A stretch of 64,000 nt of DNA from SIG440 sp045646865 (GCA_045646865.1 JAZRLM010000004.1:13223-77222), one strand, 5' to 3'. Positions 16,929 to 26,297 are shown, counted from the stretch's first letter. The notes: generated by a model from the sequence alone, not told the origin. A program made the numbers and translations.

Positions 16929-17528
16929 ATGAAAGAAATAGAAACATCCCTGTATAATAAAGGATATAAATTAATCGCAGGGGTTGACGAGGCAGGCAGA
17001 GGTCCGCTTGCTGGTCCTGTGTGTGCTGCTGCGGTTATTCTGCCCGAAGATTTGGTTATTGAGGGCATTAACGATTCAAAAAAGCTTACCGAGAAAAAAC
17101 GTGAACAGCTTTTTGATGTTATAATCAATTCTGCCATTGCCTATTCAATCGCGTTTGCATCCCCCGATGTTATTGACGAAATTAATATCAGGCAGGCAAC
17201 ATCACTTGCAATGCACAATGCGGTAAAAAATCTTGACACATCTGCAGATTTTGTAATTGTGGACGGCAATGATAAAATCCCCTTTGATATTCCGTATGAG
17301 TATATTATAAAGGGTGACGCAAAGTCACAGACCATTGCGGCGGCATCAATCTTAGCCAAGGTCAGCCGTGACAGACTTATGGTTGAGTTTGACAATGAAT
17401 ATCCTGAATACGGTTTTGCCAAACACAAGGGTTACGGAACAAAGGTGCATTGCGAGGCAATACAGAAATACGGTGTTCTGCCCGTTCACAGAAAAACATT
17501 TATGACGGCAAAGGTATTGGGAAAATGA
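16929..17528 (+). CDS. rnhB: Ribonuclease HII
   Basis: A 199-residue RNase HII, which cleaves RNA in RNA-DNA hybrids and at single ribonucleotides. The catalytic signature GVDEAGRGPLAGPV is near residue 20, a further acidic residue is in VIVDGND, and GDAKSQTIAAASILAKVSRD is conserved. ATG 16929 follows GGAGGAAAA; the 15-codon upstream extension lacks a ribosome site. It overlaps the next gene by ATGA. Confidence 0.96.
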   Translation: MKEIETSLYNKGYKLIAGVDEAGRGPLAGPVCAAAVILPEDLVIEGINDSKKLTEKKREQLFDVIINSAIAYSIAFASPDVIDEINIRQATSLAMHNAVKNLDTSADFVIVDGNDKIPFDIPYEYIIKGDAKSQTIAAASILAKVSRDRLMVEFDNEYPEYGFAKHKGYGTKVHCEAIQKYGVLPVHRKTFMTAKVLGK

Positions 17529-17914
17529 GAAAAGGTTTCTTTAACAAAATGCAGGGCAGACTTGGCGAAGATGCGGCGGCGGAATACCTTAAGTCCAATG
17601 GATATAAAATTCTGAAATGCAACTATAAGAACAAAATGGGCGAGATAGATATTATCGCAAGCAAGGGCGAAGACTTGGTTTTTGTCGAGGTAAAAACCAG
17701 AAGTTCTGCCGAATTCGGAACACCTGCTCAGGCTGTTACATACTATAAAAAACAACGGATTATAAATTCTGCAAAGTGGTATATGATGACAAACCCGTCA
17801 GACTTTAATATCCGATTTGACATTATCGAGGTATTTGGTATATTTACCGGAGACAGCTTTGAAGTAGAGAATATCAATCATATCGAGCAGGCTATTACGG
17901 AGGTAAGACTGTGA
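17525..17914 (+). CDS. YraN/UPF0102 family nuclease-fold protein
   Basis: A 129-residue protein of the YraN family, which has an archaeal Holliday-junction-resolvase-like (PD-(D/E)XK) fold. Visible motifs are GEDAAAEYLKSNGYKIL, the acidic GEIDIIA, and VFVEVKTRSS with the E-x-K core. Its start ATGA overlaps the rnhB stop codon, showing translational coupling. The cellular role of the family is not well defined. Confidence 0.92.
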   Translation: MRKGFFNKMQGRLGEDAAAEYLKSNGYKILKCNYKNKMGEIDIIASKGEDLVFVEVKTRSSAEFGTPAQAVTYYKKQRIINSAKWYMMTNPSDFNIRFDIIEVFGIFTGDSFEVENINHIEQAITEVRL

Positions 17915-18843
17915 CTGTTTTTGACGCGCATTGCGACACGGTGCAAAAGATATGCGATTTGGGCGGTAATCTTGTTGAAAACGAGTATCATATAGACATT
18001 AACCGCTTGAATTTATATGACGGATACATACAGATTTTTGCGGCATTTATTGATAAAGAAAGTGATGCTTTGCCGCCGTTTGAAAGATGTAATCAGCTTA
18101 TCGACAGATATATTTGTGAAATTGGCCGGGCATATAATAAAATATCACATTGCCTTGACTTTGATGATATCAAATCTGCATTGAATAAAGGGAAATTTGC
18201 GTCGCTGTTGAGCATAGAAGGTGGCGAGGCACTAAACGGCAAAATTCACAACCTGCACTATTTTTATGGACGCGGAGTTCGCGCAATGACCCTGACATGG
18301 AACTATACAAACGAAATTTCGGGTGGAATAGGTGATAAAAAAGGCGGAGGACTTACCGTTTTCGGTAAAAGAGTTGTTTCAGAAATGAACAAATTGGGTA
18401 TGCTGATTGATGTATCACATATTTCCGAAAAAGGTTTCTGGGATGTTATTGAAACAACCGAAAAACCAATTGCCGCAACCCATTCAAATGCGAAAAAGCT
18501 TTGCCCGCACCCCCGAAACCTTACCGACGAACAAATTTGTGCAATAATCAAAAACGGCGGATGCATTGGCGTGAATTTGTATTCGGAGTTTTTAGGAGCA
18601 GACAGATGTACTATAAAAGATGTAATTAATCATATCGAACATATTCTTGCCCTTGGTGGAGAAAATAACATTGGTCTTGGTTGTGATTTTGACGGTATGT
18701 CAAAACTGCCTGAGGGGATAGACGGTGTTCAGGATATTTATAAATTATTTGACGAAATGCAAAGATGCGGTTATGCAGATTTACTGATAAACAAGATTGC
18801 ATCAGGCAACTTTTTGAATCTATGTGAAAAAATTTTATTGTAA
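17911..18843 (+). CDS. Membrane dipeptidase-like M19 peptidase
   Basis: A 310-residue peptidase family M19 (renal dipeptidase type) metalloenzyme that hydrolyses dipeptides. Metal-binding signatures: DAHCDT at residue 5, SIEGGEAL with the bridging glutamate, MLIDVSHISEKGFWD, ATHSNAKKL and GLGCDFDG. It starts with GTG that overlaps the upstream stop codon (GTGA) and has GGAGGT a few bases ahead. It has no signal peptide, so it is probably cytoplasmic. Confidence 0.92.
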   Translation: MTVFDAHCDTVQKICDLGGNLVENEYHIDINRLNLYDGYIQIFAAFIDKESDALPPFERCNQLIDRYICEIGRAYNKISHCLDFDDIKSALNKGKFASLLSIEGGEALNGKIHNLHYFYGRGVRAMTLTWNYTNEISGGIGDKKGGGLTVFGKRVVSEMNKLGMLIDVSHISEKGFWDVIETTEKPIAATHSNAKKLCPHPRNLTDEQICAIIKNGGCIGVNLYSEFLGADRCTIKDVINHIEHILALGGENNIGLGCDFDGMSKLPEGIDGVQDIYKLFDEMQRCGYADLLINKIASGNFLNLCEKILL

Positions 18844-18921
18844 CAAAAAAAAGGTTGAAATTTTTTAAATTTTGTATTAAAATATAATTTAATGTAATTT
18901 TAGTTAGTTAGGAGAGTTTAA

Positions 18922-20118
18922 ATGCAAACATATATCTCTAAGAAAGCGAAGAGCATCAGCCCTTCACCAACCCTGTCGCTTGACGCAAAGTTCAAGCAGA
19001 TGAAGAAACAGGGTATTCCGGTAGTTGGTTTCGGCGCAGGTGAGCCCGATTTTGCTACCCCTGAAAATGTCAGAGCAGCAGGTATTAAAGCTATCGAAAC
19101 AGGTCAGACAAGATACACTCCTGCATCTGGTACTGTTGAATTAAAAGAAGCAGTTTGTGCTAAAATAAAAAGAGATACAGGTCTTGAATACGGTATCGAA
19201 AACATTGTTATCAGCAACGGCGGCAAGCATTGCCTTACCAACATTTTTATGGCAATCTGCGAGCCCGGCGACGAGGTTATCATTCCTGCACCATTCTGGG
19301 TAAGCTATCCTGAAATGGTAAAAATGGCTGACGGTGTTCCCGTATACCTCAACACTACCGAGGAAACAAACTTCAAGTTCTCGGCCGAAGACCTTGAAAA
19401 GCACATTACATCAAGAACACGCGCACTTGTTCTTAATACACCAAGCAACCCCACAGGTATGGTATATACAAAGGAAGAACTTGTAAAAATTGCTGAAATC
19501 GCTGTAAAGAACAATATCTATGTTGTATTTGACGAAATATACGAAAAGCTTGTTTACGAAGGTGAACATATCAATATCGCAACTCTGGGTGAGGATATAA
19601 AGAATCTCACCGTTATAGTAAACGGTATGGCAAAGGCTTATGCCATGACAGGCTGGAGAATCGGTTTCACAGCATCAAATGCAGAACTTGCAAAGGCTAT
19701 GTCAAACATTCAGAGCCACGCAACATCAAACCCCAACTCAATCGCACAATATGCATCTGTTGAGGCACTCAACGGCGACCAGTCATCCATTGGCTTGATG
19801 CGTGCAGAATACATCAAGCGCAGAGATTATATGGTTGAAAGAATCAATTCAATTGACGGTGTAAGTTGTTTAAAGCCAAATGGTGCATTCTATATCTTTA
19901 TGAATGTAAGAGAACTTCTCGGCAAAGAACTTTACGGTAAGGTGTTTAGCAGTGCAACCGAGCTTTGTGCTGATATTTTAGACCGCGCACTTGTTGCGCT
20001 TGTTCCCAGCGAAGGATTTGGAATAGACGGATATGTTCGTTTTTCGTATGCAACATCAATGGAAGCAATTAAAGAAGGCCTTGACAGAATTGAAAAATAT
20101 ATTAAACAAGAATTTTAA
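18922..20118 (+). CDS. Pyridoxal-phosphate aminotransferase, aspartate aminotransferase type
   Basis: A 398-residue class I/II aminotransferase of the AspB subgroup, which transfers amino groups between aspartate (or a related amino acid) and 2-oxoglutarate. It has GAGEPDFATP at the start, the cofactor-stacking segment SNGGKHC, NTPSNPTG, FDEIYEKLVY with the phosphate-pairing Asp, and the Schiff-base lysine in GMAKAYAMTGWRIGF. AGGAGAG precedes the ATG. It is followed by proC after 15 nt. Confidence 0.93.
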   Translation: MQTYISKKAKSISPSPTLSLDAKFKQMKKQGIPVVGFGAGEPDFATPENVRAAGIKAIETGQTRYTPASGTVELKEAVCAKIKRDTGLEYGIENIVISNGGKHCLTNIFMAICEPGDEVIIPAPFWVSYPEMVKMADGVPVYLNTTEETNFKFSAEDLEKHITSRTRALVLNTPSNPTGMVYTKEELVKIAEIAVKNNIYVVFDEIYEKLVYEGEHINIATLGEDIKNLTVIVNGMAKAYAMTGWRIGFTASNAELAKAMSNIQSHATSNPNSIAQYASVEALNGDQSSIGLMRAEYIKRRDYMVERINSIDGVSCLKPNGAFYIFMNVRELLGKELYGKVFSSATELCADILDRALVALVPSEGFGIDGYVRFSYATSMEAIKEGLDRIEKYIKQEF

Positions 20119-20133
20119 TAAAGGAGAATTGCT

Positions 20134-20931
20134 GTGAATATCGGTATTATCGGTGCAGGTAATATGTCATCTGCTCTTGCAGGCGGACTTATAGCCTCTG
20201 AAATTATCAGACCTGATGAATTATCAATAAGTGATAAAAATTCGGATTGTCTTTTGAAATGGCAGACAAAGGGTGTGTTTACAACCGAGGATAATGCCGA
20301 GGTTTTAAAGCACAGCGATATCGTTATTTTTGCAGTAAAGCCTAATATTTTATCCCTTGTTCTCGAAGAGGCAAAGGCGTTTACTTCAAATAAGATTTTT
20401 ATTTCTATTGCGGCGGGCGTTACAATCGATACAATCGAAGGTATCCTTGGTCGTAATGTGAAAATTATTCGTGCAATGCCCAACACTCCTGCAAAGGTAA
20501 ATTGCGGTATGACGGTGATTGCACCAAATAAGAACATTACAAAAGAAGAACTTGAAATGGCTGAAAATGTGCTTTCGGGCGTTGGCGAGGTTGTTGTTCT
20601 TGAAGAAAAATATATCAATGCGGCAACAGCTCTACATGGCAGCAGTCCTGCGTATGTTTATATGCTGATTGATGCCATGGCTGACAGCGGCGTTAAATAC
20701 GGAATACCCAAAGATATCGCTTTGCGACTTGCGGCAAAGGCGGTAGAAGGGTCTGCAAAAATGGTTCTTGAAACAAAGGAGCATCCTCAGGTTTTGAAGG
20801 ATGCTGTGTGTTCACCGGGAGGCACTACTATTGCGGCGGTTTGCGAGCTTGAGAAAAAAGGCTTTGCAACTGCGGTTGACAGCGCAATTGATGCCTGCGT
20901 GAAAAGAGCCGACGAAATGTCAAAGAAATAA
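20134..20931 (+). CDS. proC: Pyrroline-5-carboxylate reductase
   Basis: A 265-residue enzyme for the last step of proline synthesis, reducing pyrroline-5-carboxylate with NAD(P)H. The N-terminal Rossmann motif is IGIIGAGNMSSALAGGL and the C-terminal family signature is AVCSPGGTTIAAVCELEKKGF; RAMPNTPA is also conserved. It begins at a GTG preceded by AAAGGAG. Confidence 0.95.
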   Translation: MNIGIIGAGNMSSALAGGLIASEIIRPDELSISDKNSDCLLKWQTKGVFTTEDNAEVLKHSDIVIFAVKPNILSLVLEEAKAFTSNKIFISIAAGVTIDTIEGILGRNVKIIRAMPNTPAKVNCGMTVIAPNKNITKEELEMAENVLSGVGEVVVLEEKYINAATALHGSSPAYVYMLIDAMADSGVKYGIPKDIALRLAAKAVEGSAKMVLETKEHPQVLKDAVCSPGGTTIAAVCELEKKGFATAVDSAIDACVKRADEMSKK

Positions 20932-20935
20932 TTGC

Positions 20936-20964
20936 TCATATTTTTATAGCTTGTCTCATATCTA
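20936..20964 (+). promoter_or_regulatory. Possible SigE-type promoter before spoIIM
   Basis: TCATATT (20936-20942) matches the SigE -35 pattern, and CATATCTA (20957-20964) shares CATA with the SigE -10; the spacer is 14 bp. spoIIM is SigE-controlled in Bacillus. The -10 match is partial. Confidence 0.35.
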
Positions 20965-20997
20965 TGTATAAAGTGTTTATACAGGAGGAAGAAGGCT

Positions 20998-21639
20998 ATG
21001 AGAAGATACGGATTTATAAAAACTTTCACCGATTACGCTACCCGAAACAGAATGCAATTTGTACTTGCAATTTTGTGTCTTGTTTCAGGAACGGTAATCG
21101 GTTCTTTGTCAGCAGCATCCTTAAGTGATGAAAAGTTTACTGCACTTGGTTCTTATATAAATAATTTTACTTCGGCATATGGTATTCAGTCGGTAAGTCA
21201 CGGCGAAGTTTTCAGATTTTCACTATACAACAATATAAAGCTGTTGTTGTTTATGTGGGTTTCAGGACTTAATGCGTGGCTGATACCGTTTGGTATGTTT
21301 CAGCTTGGACTTAAGGGCTACAAAACGGCATATACTACGTTTTTCCTGATTCAGCTATATCGGGGCAACGGTATTTTATTTTCACTTGTTGTAATAATTC
21401 CGCAGATACTTATTATGCTACCCACACTTGTTTGCTATTTTGTGTTGAATTTTAATTCGGCGGTGTGTTTTCGTAGATTAAGGCTAAAAGGTCAGGGCTT
21501 TTTTTCACAAAAAGAGTTGTGCCTGAGAAATCTGGTTTGTATTGTGGCGGTTGCGGTAATTTTTGTTGTATGCAGTCTGATTGATGCATATGTTGTACCG
21601 GCGGTATTACGCCCGGTTTGTTCATTATTGTGTAAATAG
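20998..21639 (+). CDS. spoIIM: Stage II sporulation protein M
   Basis: A 213-residue polytopic membrane protein with about five hydrophobic segments that resembles SpoIIM, a component of the DMP complex that degrades septal peptidoglycan during engulfment. The segment NNIKLLLFMWVSGLNAWL with the following FQLGLKGYKTAY fits the family, and the position directly before xerD is the common clostridial arrangement. AGGAGGAAG precedes the ATG. Confidence 0.85.
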   Translation: MRRYGFIKTFTDYATRNRMQFVLAILCLVSGTVIGSLSAASLSDEKFTALGSYINNFTSAYGIQSVSHGEVFRFSLYNNIKLLLFMWVSGLNAWLIPFGMFQLGLKGYKTAYTTFFLIQLYRGNGILFSLVVIIPQILIMLPTLVCYFVLNFNSAVCFRRLRLKGQGFFSQKELCLRNLVCIVAVAVIFVVCSLIDAYVVPAVLRPVCSLLCK

Positions 21640-21648
21640 GAGGTCAAA

Positions 21649-22548
21649 ATGGAAACTTTAATCGATAAGTATTTTGAATTTTTAGTTAATACTAAGGGTG
21701 TTTCTCAGAACACTCTGCTTTCCTATAAGCGCGATATAAAAGACTTTGTTGCGTATGCCGAGGATAATGGGTTGAATATCGAAACAGCAGGCGGAACATC
21801 AATCCTTGACTACCTGATGAAACTTCAGAAATCGGGTAAGTCGGCATCAACGGTTTCAAGAAATCTTGCATCAATCCGTTCATTCTACCGCTTTATGCAA
21901 AACGAAGGTGTTGTAAAAGCTGACCCAACGGCAAATCTTCACTCTCTTAAAATGAAGAAAAAACTCCCCGAAGTGCTTACAAGCGAGGAGGTAGAGGACC
22001 TTCTTAATCAGCCTGACAGCCGTGATGCAAAGGGTTGTCGTGACAAGGCTATGCTTGAACTTTTATATGCAACGGGTATGAGAGTGACCGAAATGATTGA
22101 CCTTAAAATGTCGGATGTTGATATGGATATCGGTTACATAAACTGCAATCAGGGCAAAAAGATGAGGGTAATTCCTGTATATTCGCTTGCAAAAAAGGCG
22201 GTTAAAAGTTATATTGACACAGCACGCAATCAGCTTGTAAAGGATAAACCTGTTGAAAACCTGTTTGTCAATTATAATGGCGGAAAAATGACCCGTCAGG
22301 GCTTCTGGAAAATAATCAAACAGTATGCAAATCTTGCAAATATAAAAAAAGAAATCACACCCCATACATTAAGGCACTCTTTTGCAACGCATCTGCTTGA
22401 AAACGGCGCAGACCTTAAATCCGTTCAGGAAATGCTTGGACACAGCGATATATCATCCACACAGATTTATACTAGTGTTGTTAAAAAACACATAAATGAT
22501 GTGTATAAGAATGCACATCCAAGGGCAAGAAAAAAGCAAACTGTATAA
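21649..22548 (+). CDS. xerD: Tyrosine recombinase XerD
   Basis: A 299-residue Xer recombinase that resolves chromosome dimers at dif together with a partner. Catalytic residues are visible at R145 (GMRVTEM), H239 and R242 (HTLRHSFATHLL), H265 (LGH) and nucleophile Y274 (IYTSV). Length and sequence fit XerD rather than a mobile integrase. It has AGGAGGTC before the ATG and lies 9 nt after spoIIM. Confidence 0.93.
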   Translation: METLIDKYFEFLVNTKGVSQNTLLSYKRDIKDFVAYAEDNGLNIETAGGTSILDYLMKLQKSGKSASTVSRNLASIRSFYRFMQNEGVVKADPTANLHSLKMKKKLPEVLTSEEVEDLLNQPDSRDAKGCRDKAMLELLYATGMRVTEMIDLKMSDVDMDIGYINCNQGKKMRVIPVYSLAKKAVKSYIDTARNQLVKDKPVENLFVNYNGGKMTRQGFWKIIKQYANLANIKKEITPHTLRHSFATHLLENGADLKSVQEMLGHSDISSTQIYTSVVKKHINDVYKNAHPRARKKQTV

Positions 22549-22642
22549 AAAAGGGGATGTTAATATAGTCCAGACTGCAAAAAGACGGGAAAATCAAAAA
22601 CTATTTAACAAGTATTAAGCACTAAATCTATTATAAATGTTG

Positions 22643-22668
22643 AAAAATCGCATAATTATGCGATTTTT
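22643..22668. terminator. Terminator after xerD
   Basis: AAAAATCGCATAA pairs perfectly with TTATGCGATTTTT, followed by CTGCTTTTTAG. It is 95 nt past the xerD stop codon. Confidence 0.75.
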
Positions 22669-22690
22669 CTGCTTTTTAGTCTTTTTGCTA

Positions 22691-22990
22691 CACACAAACC
22701 TCACCTCTCGGTGTACACAAGTACACCTTCGGGTATCCCAAAGTCGTGACTTTGGTTCGGTTTGTGTGTTCTGAATCAATTTTACCTATTGCGGTGCATA
22801 GCACCGCAGCGATATAAATTCCTGGCGGAATTTGCGATATGTACTATGTACGCGATATATCTTCGATGCGATATGTCCCTTCGGGACGAGATTAAGGAAT
22901 TTATATCATATCGCAACGGAGCAAAGCGGAGTTATATCGCATTTGAACAAGGTGAAAATATATCGCACGAACGAAGTGAGTATATCGTTA
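22691..22990. repeat. Mirror-symmetric multi-hairpin array
   Basis: The first part (22691-22768) is closed by a perfect 10-bp stem CACACAAACC/GGTTTGTGTG enclosing GGTGTAC/GTACACC and CCAAAGTC/GACTTTGG hairpins. The second part begins with TGCGGTGC/GCACCGCA, then four GCGATAT units (22809, 22834, 22852, 22868) that separate small hairpins, and three ATATCGC units plus one ATATCGT (22908, 22934, 22960, 22982) in the opposite orientation. The whole could fold as a large branched palindrome. A frame of 81 codons crosses it, but it looks incidental. No gene is supported here. Confidence 0.75.
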
Positions 22991-23036
22991 TAAACAGGTG
23001 CATCTAAACCTTATGCCTCGCTATCCCCAAATGGAA

Positions 23037-23067
23037 GGCTGTTTAAAAACATAGTTTTTAAACAGCC
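23037..23067. terminator. Terminator-like hairpin between the repeat array and sigK
   Basis: GGCTGTTTAAAAAC pairs with GTTTTTAAACAGCC around ATA; the T-run follows on the plus-strand side. It sits just past the sigK stop codon. Confidence 0.7.
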
Positions 23068-23073
23068 CCATTT

Positions 23074-23766
23074 TTATATATCATCACAAATTCCATACCT
23101 GAGTTTACTTATTGCTTTTTTTTCAATTCTTGAAACATATGAACGTGAAATTCCCAATATTTCAGCTACTTCAAACTGCGTCATTTCGTTGCCGTCGTAA
23201 AGACCGTAACGCATTTTTATTATCTCTCTTTCGCGGTCGTCAAGACGGGTAGCAATATTTCGATAAAGTTTTTTAACCTGAGATTTACGGTCAATTTCTT
23301 TTATTACGTCTTCTTCGTCCGTGCCGATAATGTCCATCAGCAGAATCTGATTCCCTTCCTTGTCGCAACCGATTGGATCATTTAGTGATACGTCTCCCTG
23401 AGATTTTTTATTACTGCGCATAAGCATCAGTATTTCATTTTCTATACATCTTGCGGCGTATGTGACAAGCCTTGTTCCTTTTGAACTGTCAAAGCTGTTT
23501 ATGCCTTTAATAAGGCCGATAGTACCTAGGGAAATCAAGTCTTCGCTGTCGCGGATTGTTCCCGAATACTTTTTTGCTATATGTGCAACAAGCCTGAGAT
23601 TGTGTTCAATAAGTTTTGCTTTTGCATCTTCGTCGCCTTGTTCCATTTTTTCTATGTACATTCTTTCTTCCTTAGCGGATAAGGGCTTAGGAAAGGAATT
23701 ACTATCTGATACAAATGAAATGAGAAAAACTAACGATTCGAAAATTGACCCGAACAGACCAAACAT
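23074..23766 (-). CDS. sigK: RNA polymerase sporulation sigma factor SigK
   Basis: A 230-residue sigma-70 family factor for late mother-cell transcription. The hydrophobic N-terminus (LFGSIFESLVFLISFVS) followed by NSFPKPLS is the pro-sequence pattern of pro-SigK, whose removal activates the protein. Region 2 (AHIAKKYSG, DLISLGTIGLIKGI, FDSSKGTRLVTYAARCIENE) and region 4 (MTQFEVAEILGISRSYVSRIEKKA) are complete. The gene is continuous, so no skin-type element interrupts it here. GGAGGT lies about 9 nt before the ATG. Confidence 0.95.
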   Translation of the reverse strand: MFGLFGSIFESLVFLISFVSDSNSFPKPLSAKEERMYIEKMEQGDEDAKAKLIEHNLRLVAHIAKKYSGTIRDSEDLISLGTIGLIKGINSFDSSKGTRLVTYAARCIENEILMLMRSNKKSQGDVSLNDPIGCDKEGNQILLMDIIGTDEEDVIKEIDRKSQVKKLYRNIATRLDDREREIIKMRYGLYDGNEMTQFEVAEILGISRSYVSRIEKKAISKLRYGICDDI

Positions 23767-23798
23767 AACTACCTGACCTCCGATTTTTAACTATGAAT

Positions 23799-23826
23799 TA
23801 TAATATGCGCAAATGGCTTGACAGGT
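23799..23826 (-). promoter_or_regulatory. Possible SigK-type autoregulatory promoter
   Basis: On the minus strand an AC dinucleotide (23826-23825) is followed after 17 bp by CATATTATA (23807-23799), which fits the SigK -35 AC and -10 CATAnnnTA pattern. SigK autoregulation is known in Bacillus; this is a pattern match only. Confidence 0.4.
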
Positions 23827-23927
23827 GCAAGTACAATTAAATTAAATACTTGATGTTTAGTGTTGCAAAGTTGGTTAAAATATGATAATATATAATGGTT
23901 TATGATATGTAAAAGGAATTGTATGTT

Positions 23928-26297
23928 ATGGATGAAAAAACTTTAAGAACATTAGAATTTGATAAAATTCGGGAAATGCTTTCAAAGCACGCTATAAATG
24001 ACGAAGCAAAGGACAGGGCGCAAAAAATCAAACCATTTACCGAACTTGTTGCGGTTAAGTCGGCGCTTGCTGATACAGACGGTGCTGTTGTGATGATTTG
24101 CAAGTATGGCTCACCGCCCATCAGCGCAGTATTAGAGGTTACATCTGCAATCAAGCGAATAAAACTTGGCGGAAATCTGTCAATGGCAGAGCTTTTGAAC
24201 ATTGCCCGTGTGCTTAAATGTGCGGCACAACTGAAAAAATACAGCGATGGTCACGAAAGTGTTCTTGACCGCTATTTTGTCTGCCTTGAAAAAAATAATC
24301 AGGTCGAAGAAAGAATAAGTACATCCATAATTTCAGAAACAGAAATGGCAGACGGTGCAAGTCCTGAACTTGGCAACATTCGCCGCAAAATTTCCCGTGC
24401 AGGTGATAAAATAAAGGATTTATTGAATTCAATGATACATTCACCCCATTATCAGAAGTTCCTGCAGGACCCAATTGTAACACTCCGAAATGACCGCTAT
24501 GTTGTGCCCGTCAAGGCAGAGCACAAGGGTGATGTTCATGGTATTGTTCACGATGTTTCAGCGTCAGGGGGAACTCTTTTTATTGAACCGTCATCGGTTG
24601 TTAATGCCAACAATGAGCTTCATACCCTTGCAGTTAAGGAAAAAGAAGAAATTGAAAAAATTCTTGCAGAACTTACAGCTTTGGTTGCAGAAATTGCTGA
24701 GGTTGTTGAATATGATTATAATGCAATTATTGACCTTGACCTTTTGTTTGCCAAGGCAAAACTTGCACTCAGCCAGAAGGCAGTTTGTCCTGAAATGAAT
24801 GGCGAAGGCAAAATTTCAATCAAAAAGGGCAGACACCCGCTCATTGACCCGAAAAAAGTTGTACCACAGGATATTTCTCTTGGATACGATTTTGATACAC
24901 TTGTTGTTACGGGTCCCAACACAGGCGGTAAAACTGTTGTGCTTAAAACAATAGGTCTGTTCACCCTTATGGCGCAGGCAGGTCTTTGCGTGCCGGCATC
25001 CGACGGAACGCAGCTTGCGGTATTTGACGGAGTTTATGCCGATATTGGGGATGAACAGAGCATTGAACAGAGCCTTAGTACATTCTCGGCGCATATGACA
25101 AACATTGTCAGCATACTTGATAAATTTACCTCCAACTCGCTTATTTTGTTTGATGAGCTTGGTGCAGGAACCGACCCTGTTGAAGGTGCGGCGCTTGCAA
25201 ATGCAATCCTTAATTATGTAAAGAACATGGGTGCAAAAACCGTTGCAACAACCCATTACAGCGAACTTAAAATTTATGCACTCTCAACCGAGCGTGTTGA
25301 AAATGCATCCTGCGAGTTTGATGTTGAAACCCTTAGCCCCACATATCGTTTGCTTGTGGGTATCCCCGGTAAAAGTAATGCTTTTGCCATTTCCAAAAAA
25401 CTCGGTCTTTCGGATTACATTATCGAAAATTCAAAGGAACTGCTGTCAGAAGAAACGGTTAAATTTGAAGATGTTTTGTCGTCTATTGAAGAAAACCGCC
25501 GTATTACCGAAAGCTCAAGAACCCAGCAGGAAAAATTGAAAAAAGAGGTTGCCGACCTTAAGGCAGAGCTTGTTAAGGAACGTCAGGCGCTTGACAAAAA
25601 ACGTGAAGAAATACTTGACCGCGCAAACAAATCGGCGGCTGAAATAATTGAAAAGGCAAAAGCCGAAACCGACGAGATTTTAGAAACAATGCGTGCTCTC
25701 CAAAAGGAAAAAGACGAAAGAGAAGCCCTAAAGGCAATGGAAGAGGTTAAGAGGGAACTTAATATCAGCCTTAAGAAAGCTAAAAAAGCACCCAATGCAC
25801 CTAAAATCAGCAAACCTGTTAAAACAAATATAAATGCGTTAAAGCCGGGTATGTCGGTACTGATAACCGACCTTAATGACAGAGGTACAATTCTTACCAT
25901 TGACAAAAAGGCTGGTACTGCACAAATTCAGATGGGTATAATGAAAACCTCGGCAAAGCTTACAAGCCTTGTAATTTTAGAGGATGAAACAAAGAAGAAT
26001 ATCGAAAAATTTCTTCCTCAAAAAAATGTCACAAGCGGTAGCAAAACTGTTAAAACCGAGGTTGACCTCAGGGGTATGGTGCTTGAAGACGCACTTCTTG
26101 AAACTGATATGTTTCTTGACCGTGCGGCAATGTCAAGCCTGTCAACGGTTTCGATTATTCACGGTAAAGGAACGGGCGTTCTGAGGTCGGGAATTCATAA
26201 TATGCTGAGAAAGCATCCTCACGTTAAATCCTTCCGACTTGGCAGATACGGCGAAGGTGAGAACGGTGTCACGGTTGTTGAACTTAAAAATTCGTAA
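23928..26297 (+). CDS. mutS2: Endonuclease MutS2 (RqcU)
   Basis: A 789-residue MutS2 protein. It has the MutS-type ATPase with Walker A TGPNTGGKTV, the Walker B region LILFDELGAGTDPVEG, TTHYSELK, a long coiled coil of roughly residues 510-620, and a C-terminal Smr nuclease domain (VDLRGMVLEDAL, HGKGTGVLR). MutS2 acts in recombination control and in ribosome collision rescue. An in-frame TTG three codons earlier (23919) abuts the AAAGGAA, so ATG 23928 is preferred. Confidence 0.95.
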   Translation: MDEKTLRTLEFDKIREMLSKHAINDEAKDRAQKIKPFTELVAVKSALADTDGAVVMICKYGSPPISAVLEVTSAIKRIKLGGNLSMAELLNIARVLKCAAQLKKYSDGHESVLDRYFVCLEKNNQVEERISTSIISETEMADGASPELGNIRRKISRAGDKIKDLLNSMIHSPHYQKFLQDPIVTLRNDRYVVPVKAEHKGDVHGIVHDVSASGGTLFIEPSSVVNANNELHTLAVKEKEEIEKILAELTALVAEIAEVVEYDYNAIIDLDLLFAKAKLALSQKAVCPEMNGEGKISIKKGRHPLIDPKKVVPQDISLGYDFDTLVVTGPNTGGKTVVLKTIGLFTLMAQAGLCVPASDGTQLAVFDGVYADIGDEQSIEQSLSTFSAHMTNIVSILDKFTSNSLILFDELGAGTDPVEGAALANAILNYVKNMGAKTVATTHYSELKIYALSTERVENASCEFDVETLSPTYRLLVGIPGKSNAFAISKKLGLSDYIIENSKELLSEETVKFEDVLSSIEENRRITESSRTQQEKLKKEVADLKAELVKERQALDKKREEILDRANKSAAEIIEKAKAETDEILETMRALQKEKDEREALKAMEEVKRELNISLKKAKKAPNAPKISKPVKTNINALKPGMSVLITDLNDRGTILTIDKKAGTAQIQMGIMKTSAKLTSLVILEDETKKNIEKFLPQKNVTSGSKTVKTEVDLRGMVLEDALLETDMFLDRAAMSSLSTVSIIHGKGTGVLRSGIHNMLRKHPHVKSFRLGRYGEGENGVTVVELKNS

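Noticed and set aside
21649..22548. xerD as a mobile-element integrase
   Set aside because: Length, sequence and its place after spoIIM fit the chromosomal XerD, and no element boundaries surround it.
22809..22988. GCGATAT units considered as a CRISPR array
   Set aside because: The words are only 7 bp, unevenly spaced, and half are inverted; no cas genes are in the window.
22762..23007. Open frame of 81 codons across the hairpin array
   Set aside because: It runs through repeated palindromes, has no ribosome site, and its translation shows no family features.
23074..23766. Possible interruption of sigK by a skin-like element
   Set aside because: The gene is continuous with both sigma regions 2 and 4 complete.
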